Assembly: GCF_018324685.1 (NCBI RefSeq)
Contig: NZ_AP023354.1
Location: 3,472,001 to 3,536,000 of the forward strand
Direction: 5' to 3'
Length of the DNA: 64,000 nt
DNA from: Actinocatenispora sera
GTDB lineage: Bacteria > Actinomycetota > Actinomycetes > Mycobacteriales > Micromonosporaceae
The position numbers and the translations under genes are program-made. The notes beneath the pieces were generated by a model. It worked only from the letters and a program-made list of their open reading frames with translations. It was not told where the DNA came from and ran no database searches. Position 1 is the first letter of the stretch. Every line of letters starts with the position of its first letter. Shown here piece after piece: positions 8,402 to 16,404 of this stretch.

Positions 8402-9759
8402 CGGGTGCTCCTCTCGCCGGCCAGCCGCTCGATGCGCTCGTGCAGCCCGGCCAGCTCCGTCTCGGCTTCGGGTTTGATCAGGACGCTGCGCAGCACCCGG
8501 GCGTCCGGCCGGTCCCGGACCAGGTCCGGATGGCGTCGCCGGAACGCGTCCGCGTCGGCGCGCAGCACGCTCAGGTACACCGGGTCGTCCGGGTCGGTCA
8601 TGCCCTCCCGCAGCATCCGCTCGGTCGCACTGTCCACTTCGGACAGTGTCGGCCGCGCCGCCAGGTAGGTCACGATGTCGAGGTCCGGCCGCTGGTAGAG
8701 CCGCAGCCGGGACGAGCCCTCGATCCGCTCCGCCCAGCCGGTCGCGGCGCGCCGGCTGGCCGCGAGGACCCGGCCCAGCCCGTCGCGGGTGGGCGGTAGT
8801 ACCCGGAACGTCAGCCACAGGGCCGCCGCGGCGGCCCCGGCCCGGGAGCACTCCAGGCTGATCTCGCCCAGGTGCAGGTCGGCCGGGGTGAAGTAGGTGT
8901 AGCTCGAATCGTGCCGGAAGTGGCGGGCCACCGTGGGGTCGGTGAACAGCACGGCGCCGCACCCGTACGGCTGCAGGCCGTGCTTGTGCGGATCCACCAC
9001 CACCGAGTCGCACCGCCGGATCGCCTGCCAGGGCTCGGCGGGGATGCCCTCGGCGCCGGCGAGCAGCGCGAAGAACCCGCCGTACGCGGCATCGACGTGC
9101 ACCCGGGCCCGGTGCCGCCGGGCGATCTCGACCACCTCGTGGATCGGGTCGACCGCACCGGTGCCGGTGGTACCGGCGGTCACCACGACGGTGCCGATCC
9201 GCTCGTCGCGCAGGACCGCGCGCAACGCCGCCAGGTCCATCCGGCCGGCCGCGTCGACGGCGACCGGGTGGCCGGGCATCCGCAGGACCTCGCACATCCG
9301 CGCGTGGCTGAAGTGACTGTCCACGCTGTACGCCACGCCCAGGTCCGGGTGGCTCTGCCGTGCCACGTACAGCGCCTCCAGGTTGGCCATCGTGCCGCCG
9401 CCGGTCAGGTGACCCAGATGCGTGGTGAGGCCGAACATCCCGGCGAGTTGCGCGACGACCTCGACCTCCATGTCGCAGGTGGCCGGGCCGCCCTCACGGG
9501 CGTGGTTGTTCGGGTTGCGCAGCATCGCCGCCAGGTAGCCGACGACCGCGGCCGGGTGCGGCGGTTTGACCATCTGTCCGGCGTACCGGGGGTGGAAGAA
9601 CGGGTAGTTGTCCGCCAACCGCGCGGCGAACTCCTCGAACGCCGCGGCGAACGCCGGGTCGCCGATCTCGGTGGCCGGATGCGGCGAGTACGACCCGAAG
9701 CGGGCGGACCATTCCTCGTTCGCGGCCACGGCTCGAGACAGCCAGTGCGCAAGCTCCAC
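8383..9759 (-). CDS. PLP-dependent group II amino acid decarboxylase
   Basis: 458 residues from GTG 9759 with SD GGGAGGAC five bases upstream. Seen: NYPFFHPRYAGQMVKPPHPA at about 51-70, HLTGGGTMANLEAL at about 117-130, HVDAAYGGFFAL with the cofactor-binding D223, and DPHKHGLQPYGC with the Schiff-base lysine K259. Known: these are group II pyridoxal decarboxylases (glutamate, aromatic amino acid, diaminobutyrate and tyrosine types). The HPHPA and DPHKHG context does not decide the substrate. It heads a tightly overlapping operon with an acetyltransferase and a DUF6875 protein, so an amino-acid-derived amine that is then acylated is the likely pathway product. Confidence 0.92.
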   Translation of the reverse strand: MELAHWLSRAVAANEEWSARFGSYSPHPATEIGDPAFAAAFEEFAARLADNYPFFHPRYAGQMVKPPHPAAVVGYLAAMLRNPNNHAREGGPATCDMEVEVVAQLAGMFGLTTHLGHLTGGGTMANLEALYVARQSHPDLGVAYSVDSHFSHARMCEVLRMPGHPVAVDAAGRMDLAALRAVLRDERIGTVVVTAGTTGTGAVDPIHEVVEIARRHRARVHVDAAYGGFFALLAGAEGIPAEPWQAIRRCDSVVVDPHKHGLQPYGCGAVLFTDPTVARHFRHDSSYTYFTPADLHLGEISLECSRAGAAAAALWLTFRVLPPTRDGLGRVLAASRRAATGWAERIEGSSRLRLYQRPDLDIVTYLAARPTLSEVDSATERMLREGMTDPDDPVYLSVLRADADAFRRRHPDLVRDRPDARVLRSVLIKPEAETELAGLHERIERLAGERSTRCPTPA

Positions 9760-9942
9760 CCGTCCTCCCGAACGCTCCGCCGATCCGTGGCCACGCAAGT
9801 CTGGCAGCGCGCTGACCGGCTGGCACCGAAAGAAAACCCGAAGTCTTGTCCGTGGCGGTCCATCCGGAATGCGCCACCGGATCCCGGGACGCGGTCGTGG
9901 CCGGCGCCGGCGCGGCCACGGTGCCGTGTCAGAGTGGGTGGC

Positions 9943-10800
9943 ATGAGTACGACGCTCGCCGGCGCGGCGTTCGCCAAGGGCCACGGCACCGAGAACGACT
10001 TCGTGATCCTTCCCGACCCGGACGGCGCGCTGCCGCTGACCGCGGAGCGGGTCGCCGCGCTGTGCGACCGGCGCGCCGGCATCGGCGCGGACGGCGTGCT
10101 GCGGGTGGTGCGCAGCGCCAAGCACCCGGATGCGGCCGCCCAGGCCGATGCGGCCGAGTGGTTCATGGACTACTGGAACGCCGACGGCTCCATCGCCGAG
10201 ATGTGCGGCAACGGCATCCGGGTCTTCCTGCGCTACCTGACCGAGGCGGGGCTCGCCGCCGGCTCGGCCGGCACCGCTGGCGCCGAGATCACCATCGCCA
10301 CCCGGTCCGGCCTGCGTACCGGCCGGATGGGGGAGACGATCGCGGTGCAGATGGGCACCCCGGCACTGCTCGGCACCACCGGCGCGCAGCTCGGTGGCGT
10401 CGGCTACCCGGGCGTCGCCGCCGATGCCGGCAACCCGCACCTGGTCTGCCCGGTACCGGCCGGGGAGCTCGCCGGGCTGGACCTGACCGCGCCGCCCGGG
10501 ATCGATCCGGTGGTGTTCCCGCACGGCGCCAACGTCGAGTTCGTCACCGAGGTGCCCGAGCCGGTCCCGGGTGCCGACCGGCACGTCGCGATGCGCGTGT
10601 ACGAGCGGGGTGCGGGCGAGACGCGCTCCTGCGGTTCCGGCGTGTGCGCGGTCGCCGCGGTCGTGCTGGGCGAGGCCGGCGAGACCGCCGGCACCGTCGC
10701 GGTCGACGTACTCGGTGGGCGCCTGACCGCCACCGTGGACGGCGACTCGCTGATCCTCGCCGGCCCCGCCGTCATCGTCGCCACCGGCACCCTCGCCTGA
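9943..10800 (+). CDS. dapF: diaminopimelate epimerase DapF
   Basis: 285 residues from ATG 9943. The enzyme interconverts LL- and meso-diaminopimelate for lysine and peptidoglycan synthesis, without cofactor. Seen: FAKGHGTENDFVI at the N-terminus, and the two catalytic cysteines in EMCGNGIRVF (C88) and RSCGSGVCA (C230). The two half-domain architecture and length are normal. The conserved neighbourhood (miaA upstream, hflX and lexA downstream) supports the call. The start is divergent from the PLP decarboxylase across a 183-bp gap. Confidence 0.97.
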   Translation: MSTTLAGAAFAKGHGTENDFVILPDPDGALPLTAERVAALCDRRAGIGADGVLRVVRSAKHPDAAAQADAAEWFMDYWNADGSIAEMCGNGIRVFLRYLTEAGLAAGSAGTAGAEITIATRSGLRTGRMGETIAVQMGTPALLGTTGAQLGGVGYPGVAADAGNPHLVCPVPAGELAGLDLTAPPGIDPVVFPHGANVEFVTEVPEPVPGADRHVAMRVYERGAGETRSCGSGVCAVAAVVLGEAGETAGTVAVDVLGGRLTATVDGDSLILAGPAVIVATGTLA

Positions 10801-10938
10801 CCGTACGGATTCCGTTCGCAGCCTGATGGTGCCGGGCTGCGGGCGGCCAGCGGCGCGTGCGACCGTTCGCCCGGCTGGCTTCGTGCCTCGGCGGGAACCG
10901 TTCGCTCACGGGGCCGGCGATCAACGGCGGGGCCGCGG

Positions 10939-11550
10939 TCAACGGCGTTCGTCGGCGGCGTCGAGGGCGGGGGCGAGCGGCGCGAGTGCGGTGCGCAGGT
11001 GGTCGGCGAGCGAGTCACGGACCACGACGAGGCCGCTGCCGGTGGGTCGTACCCAGCGGTCGAGCGCGATGCGGACCGCGGCGGCGACGCTCGCGGCCAG
11101 TACCCGGGCGGTGTCCGGGTCGCCGAGCCGCTCGGTGAGCACGTCGGACAGCGGTGCCTCGATCGCGGTCGCCGCGTCGAGGTACGCCTGCCGCAGTGCC
11201 GGCCGGGTGGTGATCATCAGCAGCGCGTCGCGGGTGTCCTCGCTCGGCTCGGTGTACTCGGTGGCGATCGCGTCGGCGATCGCCTCGGCCAGCGGTGCCG
11301 CCGGCCGACCGGCCACCGCCGCGGCGACCCGGGCCTCCCGGTCGGCGGTGACCGCGGCGACGATCGCCTGCTCCCGGCTGGCGAAGTAGTTGTTGTACGT
11401 GCGCGGCGCCACGCCGGCGGCCTCGGCGATGTCGTCGACCCGGACGTTCTCCGGCCCGTGTGCCATGGCCAGCCGCAGCGCGGCGACCCGCAGCGCCTCG
11501 CGGGTGGCCTGCTTCTTCTGCTCGCGCAGCCCGGCGCGCCTCGTCGTCAC
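10939..11550 (-). CDS. TetR family transcriptional regulator
   Basis: 203 residues from GTG 11550 (MTTRRAGLREQKKQATREAL). Seen: an N-terminal helix-turn-helix with VRVDDIAEAAGVAPRTYNNY, then a variable helical ligand domain ending in DAADERR. It is divergent from the TIM-barrel-like gene at 11650. The 99-bp gap contains dyads TGCGCGCA-AAAT-TGCGTGCA and TGCGTGCACGCA, so it probably represses itself and that neighbour. The ligand is unknown. Confidence 0.9.
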   Translation of the reverse strand: MTTRRAGLREQKKQATREALRVAALRLAMAHGPENVRVDDIAEAAGVAPRTYNNYFASREQAIVAAVTADREARVAAAVAGRPAAPLAEAIADAIATEYTEPSEDTRDALLMITTRPALRQAYLDAATAIEAPLSDVLTERLGDPDTARVLAASVAAAVRIALDRWVRPTGSGLVVVRDSLADHLRTALAPLAPALDAADERR

Positions 11551-11576
11551 GGCAGCATCCTCGCACAGATCATACG

Positions 11577-11600
11577 TGCGCGCAAAATTGCGTGCACGCA
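11577..11600. promoter_or_regulatory. overlapping palindromes, candidate TetR operator
   Basis: A 20-bp imperfect palindrome at 11577-11596 (8 of 10 pairs) overlaps a perfect 12-bp palindrome TGCGTGCACGCA at 11589-11600. Both share TGCGYGCA half-sites. They sit midway between the divergent TetR gene and the gene at 11650, where a TetR operator is expected. Binding is inferred. Confidence 0.55.
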
Positions 11601-11649
11601 TGTTTTGTGATTGGGTTCGGGCCGGTCGACGAACAAGAAGGAGACGACC

Positions 11650-12678
11650 ATGCGTACCAAGGGCATCTGCTACGACACCGGCTTCCTCGACCCTCACGAC
11701 CAGACCACGTCCCGCGAGCCGTTCGACCCGGACCTGGTCCGGCGCGAGTTGACGATCATCCGTGACGACCTGCACTGCACCGCGGTCCAGGTGGTCGGCG
11801 GCGACCCCGACCGGCTCGACCTCGCCGCCCGCTGCGCCGCCGGACTCGGCCTCGCGGTCTGGTTCTCGCCGTACCCGCTGGAGCAGCCGCCCGACCGGAT
11901 CCGGTCGCTGCTGCTGGACTGCGCCGATCGGGCCGAGCGGCTGCGCGCAACCGGTGCCGAGGTCGTGTTCGTCGCCGGGGTCGAGCTGACCATGATGAAC
12001 CGCGGCTTCCTCGACGGCGACACCGTCGCGGAGCGCCTCGGGTACCTGTTCGCCGACCCGGCCGCCCGCCCGGCCCGCATCGCCCGGGTACAGGTGCGGC
12101 TCGGTGAGTTCCTCCGCGACCTGGTGCCGGCGATCCGGGCCGCGTTCCACGGCCCCGTCACGTACGCGGCGATCCAGTACGAGGGCGTCGACTGGGACCT
12201 GTTCGACATCGTCACGGTGGAACTGATCCGGTCCGCGGAGGTGGCCGACCGGTTCCGGGACGGCGTGCGTACCCTCGTCGCCCAGCCCAAACCGCTGGCG
12301 ATCAGCGGGTTCGGCACCGCGACCTGGCGTGGCTCCGGCGACGTCGCGCCGCGCAGCATGGAGATCCTCGGCCGCGACCCGGCGACCGGCGAGCTGCGGC
12401 TCACCGAGGTGCTCGACCGCGACGAGGCGGGCCAGGCGCACTACCTGCGCGAGCTGCTGGAGCTGTTCGACACCGAGGGCGTCGACAGCACCTTCGTGCA
12501 CCTGTTCGCGCTGTACAACCTGCCGCACCGGCCGGACGGGGACCCGCGCGACGACCTCGACCTGGCGAGCGGCGGGGTGGTCAAGGTCCTGGACGGGCGG
12601 CTCGGTGAGACCTATCCAGGGCTGCCCTGGGAGCCCAAGGCCGCCTTCGCCGCCATCGCCGACCGCTACTCCGCCTGA
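11650..12678 (+). CDS. uncharacterised protein, probable TIM-barrel fold
   Basis: 342 residues from ATG 11650 with SD AAGAAGGAGA. Seen: an alternating beta/alpha pattern (TAVQVVGGDPDRLDLAARCA, LGLAVWFSPYPLEQPPDRI, AEVVFVAGVELTMMNRGF, GPVTYAAIQYEGVDWDLFDI), with acidic residues at strand ends that recall a glycosidase-like barrel. There is no signal peptide and no catalytic motif I can name. The next gene downstream (malic enzyme) is convergent. Expression is probably controlled by the divergent TetR regulator. I do not recognise a characterised family; a hydrolase-like fold is only an inference. Confidence 0.7.
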   Translation: MRTKGICYDTGFLDPHDQTTSREPFDPDLVRRELTIIRDDLHCTAVQVVGGDPDRLDLAARCAAGLGLAVWFSPYPLEQPPDRIRSLLLDCADRAERLRATGAEVVFVAGVELTMMNRGFLDGDTVAERLGYLFADPAARPARIARVQVRLGEFLRDLVPAIRAAFHGPVTYAAIQYEGVDWDLFDIVTVELIRSAEVADRFRDGVRTLVAQPKPLAISGFGTATWRGSGDVAPRSMEILGRDPATGELRLTEVLDRDEAGQAHYLRELLELFDTEGVDSTFVHLFALYNLPHRPDGDPRDDLDLASGGVVKVLDGRLGETYPGLPWEPKAAFAAIADRYSA

Positions 12679-12773
12679 CCGACCCCCGGCCGCTCCGCGG
12701 ACCCGACCGGCCAGCCAGCTCCGGCCGCCGGCCGGACGGGCCCGGGCGGCCGGGCCGGCCCGGCGGGCGACGA

Positions 12774-12805
12774 CGGCCCGGTACCGGGACTGCGGTACCG
12801 GGCCG
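12774..12805 (-). terminator. GC-rich hairpin after the malic enzyme gene
   Basis: A perfect 13-bp stem CGGCCCGGTACCG / CGGTACCGGGCCG with a GGACTG loop, starting 6 bp past the malic enzyme stop and lying in the convergent gap. It has no U-tract, as is common in actinomycetes. It can serve both strands. Confidence 0.75.
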
Positions 12806-12810
12806 GCTGA

Positions 12811-14250
12811 TCAGCGGAGTGACAGCGGTGCCTTGTCGCTGTCCGGGTTCGGGTCCTCGGCGCCCTTCGCGACGGCGCGGACCGCCGCCGCGACCGCGGG
12901 CGAGACCTTCGGGTCGAACACGCTCGGCACGATCACGCTGGCGTTGAGGCTCTCCTCGCCGACCGAGTCGGCGATCGCCTTCGCCGCGGCCAGCGCCATG
13001 CCGTCGGTCCACTTCGGCGCCTGCGCGTCGAGCAGCCCGCGGAACACGCCGGGAAACGCCAGCAGGTTGTTGATCTGGTTCGGTTGGTCGGAGCGACCGG
13101 TGGCGACGACCTTCGCGTACTGCCGGGCCTCCCGCGGGTCGACCTCCGGGTCCGGGTTGGCCAGCGCGAACACGATGGCGTCGTCGTTCATCGTGGCGAT
13201 GTCCTTGCCCTCCAACAGGTTCGGCGCGGACACCCCGATGAACACGTCGGCGCCGGCCAGCGCGCCGGCGAGCGAACCGGAGTAGTTCGAGGAGTTGGTG
13301 TGCTCGACCAGCCACTCCCAGCTGCCGCTCAGACCGGGCATGCCGCGGTGCAGCGCGCCCGGCCGGTCGCACGCGATGATGTCGCCGACGCCCTGCTTGA
13401 GCAGCAGCTTCATGATCGCGGTACCGGCGGCGCCGGAGCCGGACACGACCACCCGCACGTCGCTCATCTGCTTGCCCACGACGCGCAGCGCGTTGGTGAG
13501 CGCGGCGAGCACGCAGATCGCCGTACCGTGCTGGTCGTCGTGGAACACCGGGATGTCCAGCGCGTCGCGCAGCTTGGCCTCGATCTCGAAGCAGCGCGGC
13601 GCGGCGATGTCCTCCAGGTTGATCCCGCCGTACGCCGGGGCGAGCGCCTTGACGATCGACACGATCTCGTCGCTGTCCTGGGTGTCCAGTACGACCGGCC
13701 AGGCATCGACCCGGCCGAACCGCTTGAACAGCGCCGCCTTGCCCTCCATCACCGGCATCGCCGCGGCCGGCCCGATGTTGCCCAGGCCCAGCACCGCGGA
13801 GCCGTCCGAGACGACCGCGATCGTGTTGCGCTTGATGGTCAGCCGGCGGGCGTCCTCCGGGTTCTCCGCGATCGCCATGCACACCCGGGCCACGCCCGGC
13901 GTGTACGCCCGGGACAGCTCGTCCCGGTTGCGCAGGCTCACCTTCGAGGACACCTCGATCTTGCCGCCGAGGTGCAGCAGGAACGTCCGGTCGGACACCT
14001 TGCGTACCTGCACGCCGTCGAGCGACTCGAGGTGGTGCACCACGCTCTCCGCGTGCGCCGCGTCGGCGGTGTCGCAGGTGAGGTCGACCGTGACCGTCTG
14101 GTGGTCGGAGTCGACGACGTCGAGCGCCGTGACGATGGCGTCGGCGTCACCGACCGCGGTGGTCAGCCGGCCGATCGAGGTGGAGTCGGCGGGTACCGAG
14201 ACCCGCACGGTGATCGAAAAGCCGGCGCTCGGCAGGCTACGGGTGGTCAC
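12811..14250 (-). CDS. NAD(P)-dependent malic enzyme with N-terminal ACT domain
   Basis: 479 residues from GTG 14250, chosen for the SD GGAGAGGA just upstream over the codons starting at 14289. It oxidatively decarboxylates malate to pyruvate. Seen: an ACT-like regulatory domain (about 1-85, [19 protein letters not shown]), the malic N-terminal domain with [12 protein letters not shown] and [20 protein letters not shown], the divalent-metal/malate segment [18 protein letters not shown], and a Rossmann motif [17 protein letters not shown] fusion is typical of actinobacterial malic enzymes and suggests control by an amino acid or related ligand. It is divergent from hflX across about 300 bp. 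Confidence 0.93.
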   Translation of the reverse strand: MTTRSLPSAGFSITVRVSVPADSTSIGRLTTAVGDADAIVTALDVVDSDHQTVTVDLTCDTADAAHAESVVHHLESLDGVQVRKVSDRTFLLHLGGKIEVSSKVSLRNRDELSRAYTPGVARVCMAIAENPEDARRLTIKRNTIAVVSDGSAVLGLGNIGPAAAMPVMEGKAALFKRFGRVDAWPVVLDTQDSDEIVSIVKALAPAYGGINLEDIAAPRCFEIEAKLRDALDIPVFHDDQHGTAICVLAALTNALRVVGKQMSDVRVVVSGSGAAGTAIMKLLLKQGVGDIIACDRPGALHRGMPGLSGSWEWLVEHTNSSNYSGSLAGALAGADVFIGVSAPNLLEGKDIATMNDDAIVFALANPDPEVDPREARQYAKVVATGRSDQPNQINNLLAFPGVFRGLLDAQAPKWTDGMALAAAKAIADSVGEESLNASVIVPSVFDPKVSPAVAAAVRAVAKGAEDPNPDSDKAPLSLR

Positions 14251-14556
14251 GGATCGGTCCTCTCCGGGTCGCGGCCGCCCCGGGCGCACCCCCGGACGCG
14301 GTCACATCATGTCGTCGTTGACACGTACTGCGTACTGGTGTCCGGTGCCCGGCGCGGCCTCGCCCGGTCGCCCGTTCGTACCGAACTCCCTGATCCGGAC
14401 AGTATCTCTGCGCGATCGCCCTGGGGACCCTGCGGGGCGGGCCACGAGGTTCCGCCCGCCGCCGGCCGCGGGCTACCGGCCGGTAAGGCGCGTGTCCCGC
14501 CGACCCGCCGCTAATGGGGGTGCGATCGACGGGTTTCGCGTGCCACGATCGAGGCA
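14251..14556. promoter_or_regulatory. divergent promoter region, malic enzyme / hflX
   Basis: This 306-bp stretch has no gene. A consensus TTGACA lies at 14318-14323, followed by the direct repeat GTACTGC GTACTGG, so it probably holds promoters for one or both flanking genes. I see no further resolvable site. Confidence 0.35.
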
Positions 14557-16188
14557 ATGGCTGAAACACATACCTCTACCGCACTCGACGGGCAGCTCCG
14601 GGGCGGGGCACCCGACGACGAGCGGTACGCGACCGATCCCGCCCCGGCCGGCGTCGAGCCCGGTGAGCCGAAGCTCACCGCCGATGCCATCCTCGCCGAA
14701 CCCGAGCTCGCCGAGCCGGCGCCGCTCGACGACTCGCCGCTGCCCGGCGGCTCGGCCCTGGCGGACGGCTCGGTGCTCGCCGAGGACGCCACGACCGGCG
14801 AGCTGGAACTCGCCGACCGGCACGCGCTGCGTCGCGTCGCCGGACTGTCCACCGAACTCACCGACGTCACCGAGGTCGAGTACCGGCGGTTGCGACTCGA
14901 ACGGGTCGTGCTGGTCGGCGTCTGGACCGAGGGCACCCTGGCCTCGGCCGAGCAGTCGCTGGCCGAGCTGGCCGCGCTCGCCGAGACCGCCGGTTCGCAG
15001 GTGCTGGAGGGGCTGATCCAGCGCCGCGGCCGTCCGGACCCGGCCACCTACGTCGGCCGCGGCAAGGTCGACGAGCTGCGCGACGTGGTCGTGGAGAGCG
15101 GCGCCGACACCGTGGTCTGCGACGGCGAGCTGTCCCCGAGCCAGCTGCGCAACCTGGAGACCCGGGTCAAGGTCAAGGTCATCGACCGCACCGCGCTGAT
15201 CCTGGACATCTTCGCCCAGCACGCGAAGAGCCGGGAGGGCAAGGCGCAGGTCGAGCTGGCCCAGCTGGAATACCTGATCCCGCGGCTGCGCGGCTGGGGC
15301 GAGAGCCTGTCCCGGCAGGCCGGCGGGCGGGCCGGTGGTGCCAGCGGCGGCGTCGGTACCCGTGGCCCCGGTGAGACGAAGCTGGAGACCGACCGCCGGC
15401 GCATCCGGCAGCGGGTGGCGAAGCTGCGCCGCGAGATCAAGGCGATGCGGGCGGCCCGGGACACCAAGCGGGCCGACCGGCGCCGGCACGACGTGCCCGG
15501 TGTGGCGATCGCCGGCTACACCAACGCCGGCAAGTCCAGCCTGCTCAACCGGATCACCGGCGCCGGTGTGCTGGTCGAGGACGCGCTGTTCGCCACCCTC
15601 GATCCGACCACCCGGCGGGCCCGCACCGGCGACGGGCGCATCTACACGCTGTCCGACACCGTCGGGTTCGTCCGGCACCTGCCGCACCAGCTGGTGGAGG
15701 CGTTCCGCTCCACCCTGGAGGAGGTGGCCGACGCCGACCTGGTGCTGCACGTGGTGGACGGTTCCGACCCCGACCCGGAGGCTCAGGTCGCCGCGGTCCG
15801 GGAGGTCCTGGCGGAGATCGACGCGGCGAGCCGGCCCGAGCTGCTCGCGGTGAACAAGATCGATGCCGCCGATCCGGAGACGCTGCTGCGGCTGCGCCGG
15901 ATCTGGCCGGACGCGGTGTTCTGCTCCGCACACAGCGGCGCCGGCATCGACGAGCTGCGGGCGGCGCTCGAGGCCCGGCTGCCGCGGCCGCCGGTGCCGA
16001 TGCTGGTGCGCGTCCCGTACGACCGGGGTGATCTGGTCAACCGGGCCCGGGAGCACGGTGAGGTGCTCGAGCTCGAGCACACCGCCGAGGGCACCGTGCT
16101 GCGGGTCCGGGTCGACCCGGTGCTGGCCAACGAGCTGGCTCCGTTCGCGCTTGCGGCGCCCGAGCCCGAGCCGGCGCCGACCGGCTGA
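14557..16188 (+). CDS. hflX: ribosome-splitting GTPase HflX
   Basis: 543 residues from ATG 14557. Known: HflX splits stalled or stressed 70S ribosomes and binds GTP. Seen: an HflX N-terminal domain with DPATYVGRGKVDELRDVV, the coiled-coil linker around GPGETKLETDRRRIRQRV, then the GTPase domain with G1 AGYTNAGKSSLLN (about 319-331), G2/G3 DTVGFVRHLPHQLVEAF and G4 AVNKIDA. The N-terminal ~100 residues are an acidic, Ala/Pro-rich extension absent from short bacterial HflX and common in actinomycetes. It is monocistronic by spacing. Confidence 0.96.
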   Translation: MAETHTSTALDGQLRGGAPDDERYATDPAPAGVEPGEPKLTADAILAEPELAEPAPLDDSPLPGGSALADGSVLAEDATTGELELADRHALRRVAGLSTELTDVTEVEYRRLRLERVVLVGVWTEGTLASAEQSLAELAALAETAGSQVLEGLIQRRGRPDPATYVGRGKVDELRDVVVESGADTVVCDGELSPSQLRNLETRVKVKVIDRTALILDIFAQHAKSREGKAQVELAQLEYLIPRLRGWGESLSRQAGGRAGGASGGVGTRGPGETKLETDRRRIRQRVAKLRREIKAMRAARDTKRADRRRHDVPGVAIAGYTNAGKSSLLNRITGAGVLVEDALFATLDPTTRRARTGDGRIYTLSDTVGFVRHLPHQLVEAFRSTLEEVADADLVLHVVDGSDPDPEAQVAAVREVLAEIDAASRPELLAVNKIDAADPETLLRLRRIWPDAVFCSAHSGAGIDELRAALEARLPRPPVPMLVRVPYDRGDLVNRAREHGEVLELEHTAEGTVLRVRVDPVLANELAPFALAAPEPEPAPTG

Positions 16189-16404
16189 TCCGGTACCGCC
16201 GGGTTTACCCCCGGTTTACCGTTCGTCGACGCTGGCGGAAGATCCGCCGGCGTCGATGCGCGCCGTGACCAGCCCCGCTGGTGGAGTGTGACCTTCCTCC
16301 TAGCTACCCCTTGGTAACGACACTCGGTCAATTCCCGATAAACCGTCGGTTGGTCACGGCGGGCCACCTCCCCGAACGGCGGCCGGCTCTGCCACACTTG
16401 CGCC

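Noticed and set aside
8383-9759. siderophore (desferrioxamine-type) cluster
   Set aside because: Only a decarboxylase and an acyltransferase are present; the amine monooxygenase and NIS synthetase needed for that pathway are not in the window.
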